From assembly GCA_038124905.1 (NCBI GenBank), contig JAYPCW010000055.1, positions 1 to 7,412 of the forward strand: a DNA stretch of 7,412 nucleotides, in the 5' to 3' direction. A program made the position numbers and the translations under genes. The stretch's first letter is position 1. Each line of letters starts with the position of its first letter. This DNA comes from ATZT02 sp038124905. Lineage in GTDB: Bacteria > Actinomycetota > Actinomycetes > S36-B12 > UBA5976. Below, in pieces: positions 6,732-7,412 of this stretch. The notes under the pieces are model-generated. The model saw only the letters and a list, made by a program, of their open reading frames with translations, was not told the DNA's origin and did no database searches.

Positions 6732-7241
6732 ATGAACAAAAAACTTCCTACAGTTCTTTCAGCAGGTTTAGTACTGGTGACCGGTACTTCAGCTGCAGTA
6801 ATTAACACCCAAACCTTGAGTCTTCGCTCACTGAATTTAGTAAATTCCGAATCCGCAACAACTACCGAGGATCCAGCAACTCAAGTTGAGCCGGCGGTGG
6901 CCCCGCAAGTGGCAAATGCCGTGATCCCCGAAGTTGTAGTTGTTGAACCAGCAATTGAACCTGTGCCTACAGTAACTATCACAGCTACTCCGGCACCAGC
7001 GCCAACCCCAACTCCAACGGTGACCATAACTTCGACTCCAAAGCCGGTTAAGTCTGTTGCCTCAACCGATGCAACTAGCGGCGGATCTGAGTACTACGAA
7101 GATGATGACGACGACGATGATTACAACATCTTTGGCTACGAAGATGAAGATCACTTTGATGATGATGATGACGATGATCATGACGACGATGATGATGACG
7201 ATGACGATGATCATGACGACGATGATGATGACGATGACTAA
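6732..7241 (+). CDS. Exported or anchored protein with Pro/Thr linker and Asp/His-rich tail
   Basis: I do not recognise a named family. The 169-residue product starts with a short basic end and a hydrophobic segment (about 4-25, KLPTVLSAGLVLVTGTSAAV), so it is a signal peptide or membrane anchor. Residues 45-110 are low-complexity Ala/Pro/Val/Thr, with PTVTIT occurring twice around an APAPTPT stretch, resembling a cell-wall-spanning linker. From about 115 onward the chain is almost purely acidic: seven Asp after EYYE, then an island YNIFGYEDEDHF, then 7 Asp, His, 10 Asp, His, 8 Asp and stop. The tail should be disordered and able to bind calcium, iron or other cations at the surface. The last part is encoded by a 33-bp tandem repeat. 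ATG 6732 has only a weak upstream GGTTGAG. It lies head to head with the response-regulator gene and overlaps the next gene by 8 nt. Gene reality is supported by the signal-like start, the Pro/Thr linker and the coupled junction. Confidence 0.75.
   Translation: MNKKLPTVLSAGLVLVTGTSAAVINTQTLSLRSLNLVNSESATTTEDPATQVEPAVAPQVANAVIPEVVVVEPAIEPVPTVTITATPAPAPTPTPTVTITSTPKPVKSVASTDATSGGSEYYEDDDDDDDYNIFGYEDEDHFDDDDDDDHDDDDDDDDDDHDDDDDDDD
7158..7238 (+). repeat. 33-bp (11-codon) tandem repeat encoding the Asp/His tail
   Basis: GAT/GAC codons dominate and the register repeats every 33 bp. Bases 7171-7205 are identical to 7204-7238, including the same GAT/GAC choices and the single CAT (His) per unit. 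Upstream the match extends to about 7158 with one mismatch, so about 2.5 copies are present. Identity at synonymous positions points to recent duplication by slippage rather than selection for Asp alone. Copy-number change would be in frame and would alter tail length. Confidence 0.85.
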
Positions 7242-7412
7242 AAAACACCCAGCAAAAAATGCTAGATTTGTTGCAACTAGTCTCTCTTTTTCGGCACTTT
7301 TTACCATGGTTGCTGGATTAGAAATTAGTAATCAAGTTACGCAATTTACAGAAGAACAAAATGCAAAAATGCTCGCGGATATTCAGCCAAGTGTTTCACA
7401 AATAACCGAAGC
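7234..7412 (+). CDS. Membrane-anchored or secreted protein of unknown function, partial (3' end off the window)
   Basis: ATG 7234 opens a frame that stays open to the window edge, 59 complete residues. It begins MTKKHPAKNARFVATSLSF, a basic stretch, followed by a hydrophobic segment (about 12-28, FVATSLSFSALFTMVAG) and then a polar region (SNQVTQFTEEQNAKMLADIQ). This is the pattern of a signal peptide or N-terminal anchor with an extracytoplasmic body. The start overlaps the end of the Asp-rich gene by 8 nt (ATGACTAA), and no Shine-Dalgarno is visible because the upstream DNA is the GAT/GAC repeat. Translation probably depends on coupling to the upstream gene. Too little is present to name a family. 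The pairing with an acidic surface protein and a two-component system suggests an envelope or metal/redox function, but that is speculation. Confidence 0.7.
   Translation, partial: MTKKHPAKNARFVATSLSFSALFTMVAGLEISNQVTQFTEEQNAKMLADIQPSVSQITE

Noticed and set aside
7062..7307. Minus-strand open frame rich in Ile and Val
   Set aside because: It is the antisense reading of the GAT/GAC repeat; the plus-strand genes have the better start context and a coherent signal, linker and tail layout.

Overview
The window reads as a piece of a draft genome or metagenome assembly from an AT-rich (roughly 40% GC by eye), compactly organised actinobacterium. A streamlined freshwater lineage of the Nanopelagicales (acI) type would fit. 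The hints are very short or overlapping gene junctions, use of TTG starts, an actinobacterial-style ArsC, and a sensor kinase whose extracytoplasmic domain follows an actinobacterial pattern. This placement is inference, because no rRNA or marker gene is present. A run of exactly 100 N (4539-4638) is a scaffold join of unknown true length.

Layout. (1) 1-799, minus: an EamA/DMT-type permease running off the left edge, with an awkward start region. (2) 898-1972, plus: a two-gene arsenic module, an aquaporin-family channel with an NPAV second motif followed by an LMW-phosphatase-type arsenate reductase. ArsC would make arsenite, and the channel would let it leak out, replacing an ArsB/Acr3 pump. 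(3) 1976-4538, minus: three tightly packed genes in the order glutathione peroxidase (5' end lost in the gap), SDR-DUF2867 protein, TauE/SafE permease. The permease meets arsC tail to tail with 3 bp between stops. (4) 4639-6619, minus: an OmpR-family response regulator and its histidine kinase, overlapping by 4 nt; the kinase C-terminus is lost in the gap. (5) 6732-7412, plus: divergent from the regulator, a secreted or membrane-anchored protein with a Pro/Thr linker and an extreme Asp/His tail, overlapping by 8 nt a second exported or anchored protein that leaves the window.

How it fits together. The most intriguing part is 5948-7412. A two-component system faces an envelope gene pair across about 112 bp that hold a perfect 10-bp direct repeat spaced exactly 22 bp (two helical turns), as expected for an OmpR/PhoB-family operator. 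The Asp/His tail, built on a 33-bp DNA repeat, suggests cation binding at the cell surface, so the kinase might sense a metal or envelope state and control this pair. That link is a hypothesis. The rest of the window is recognisable detoxification, redox and transport functions.
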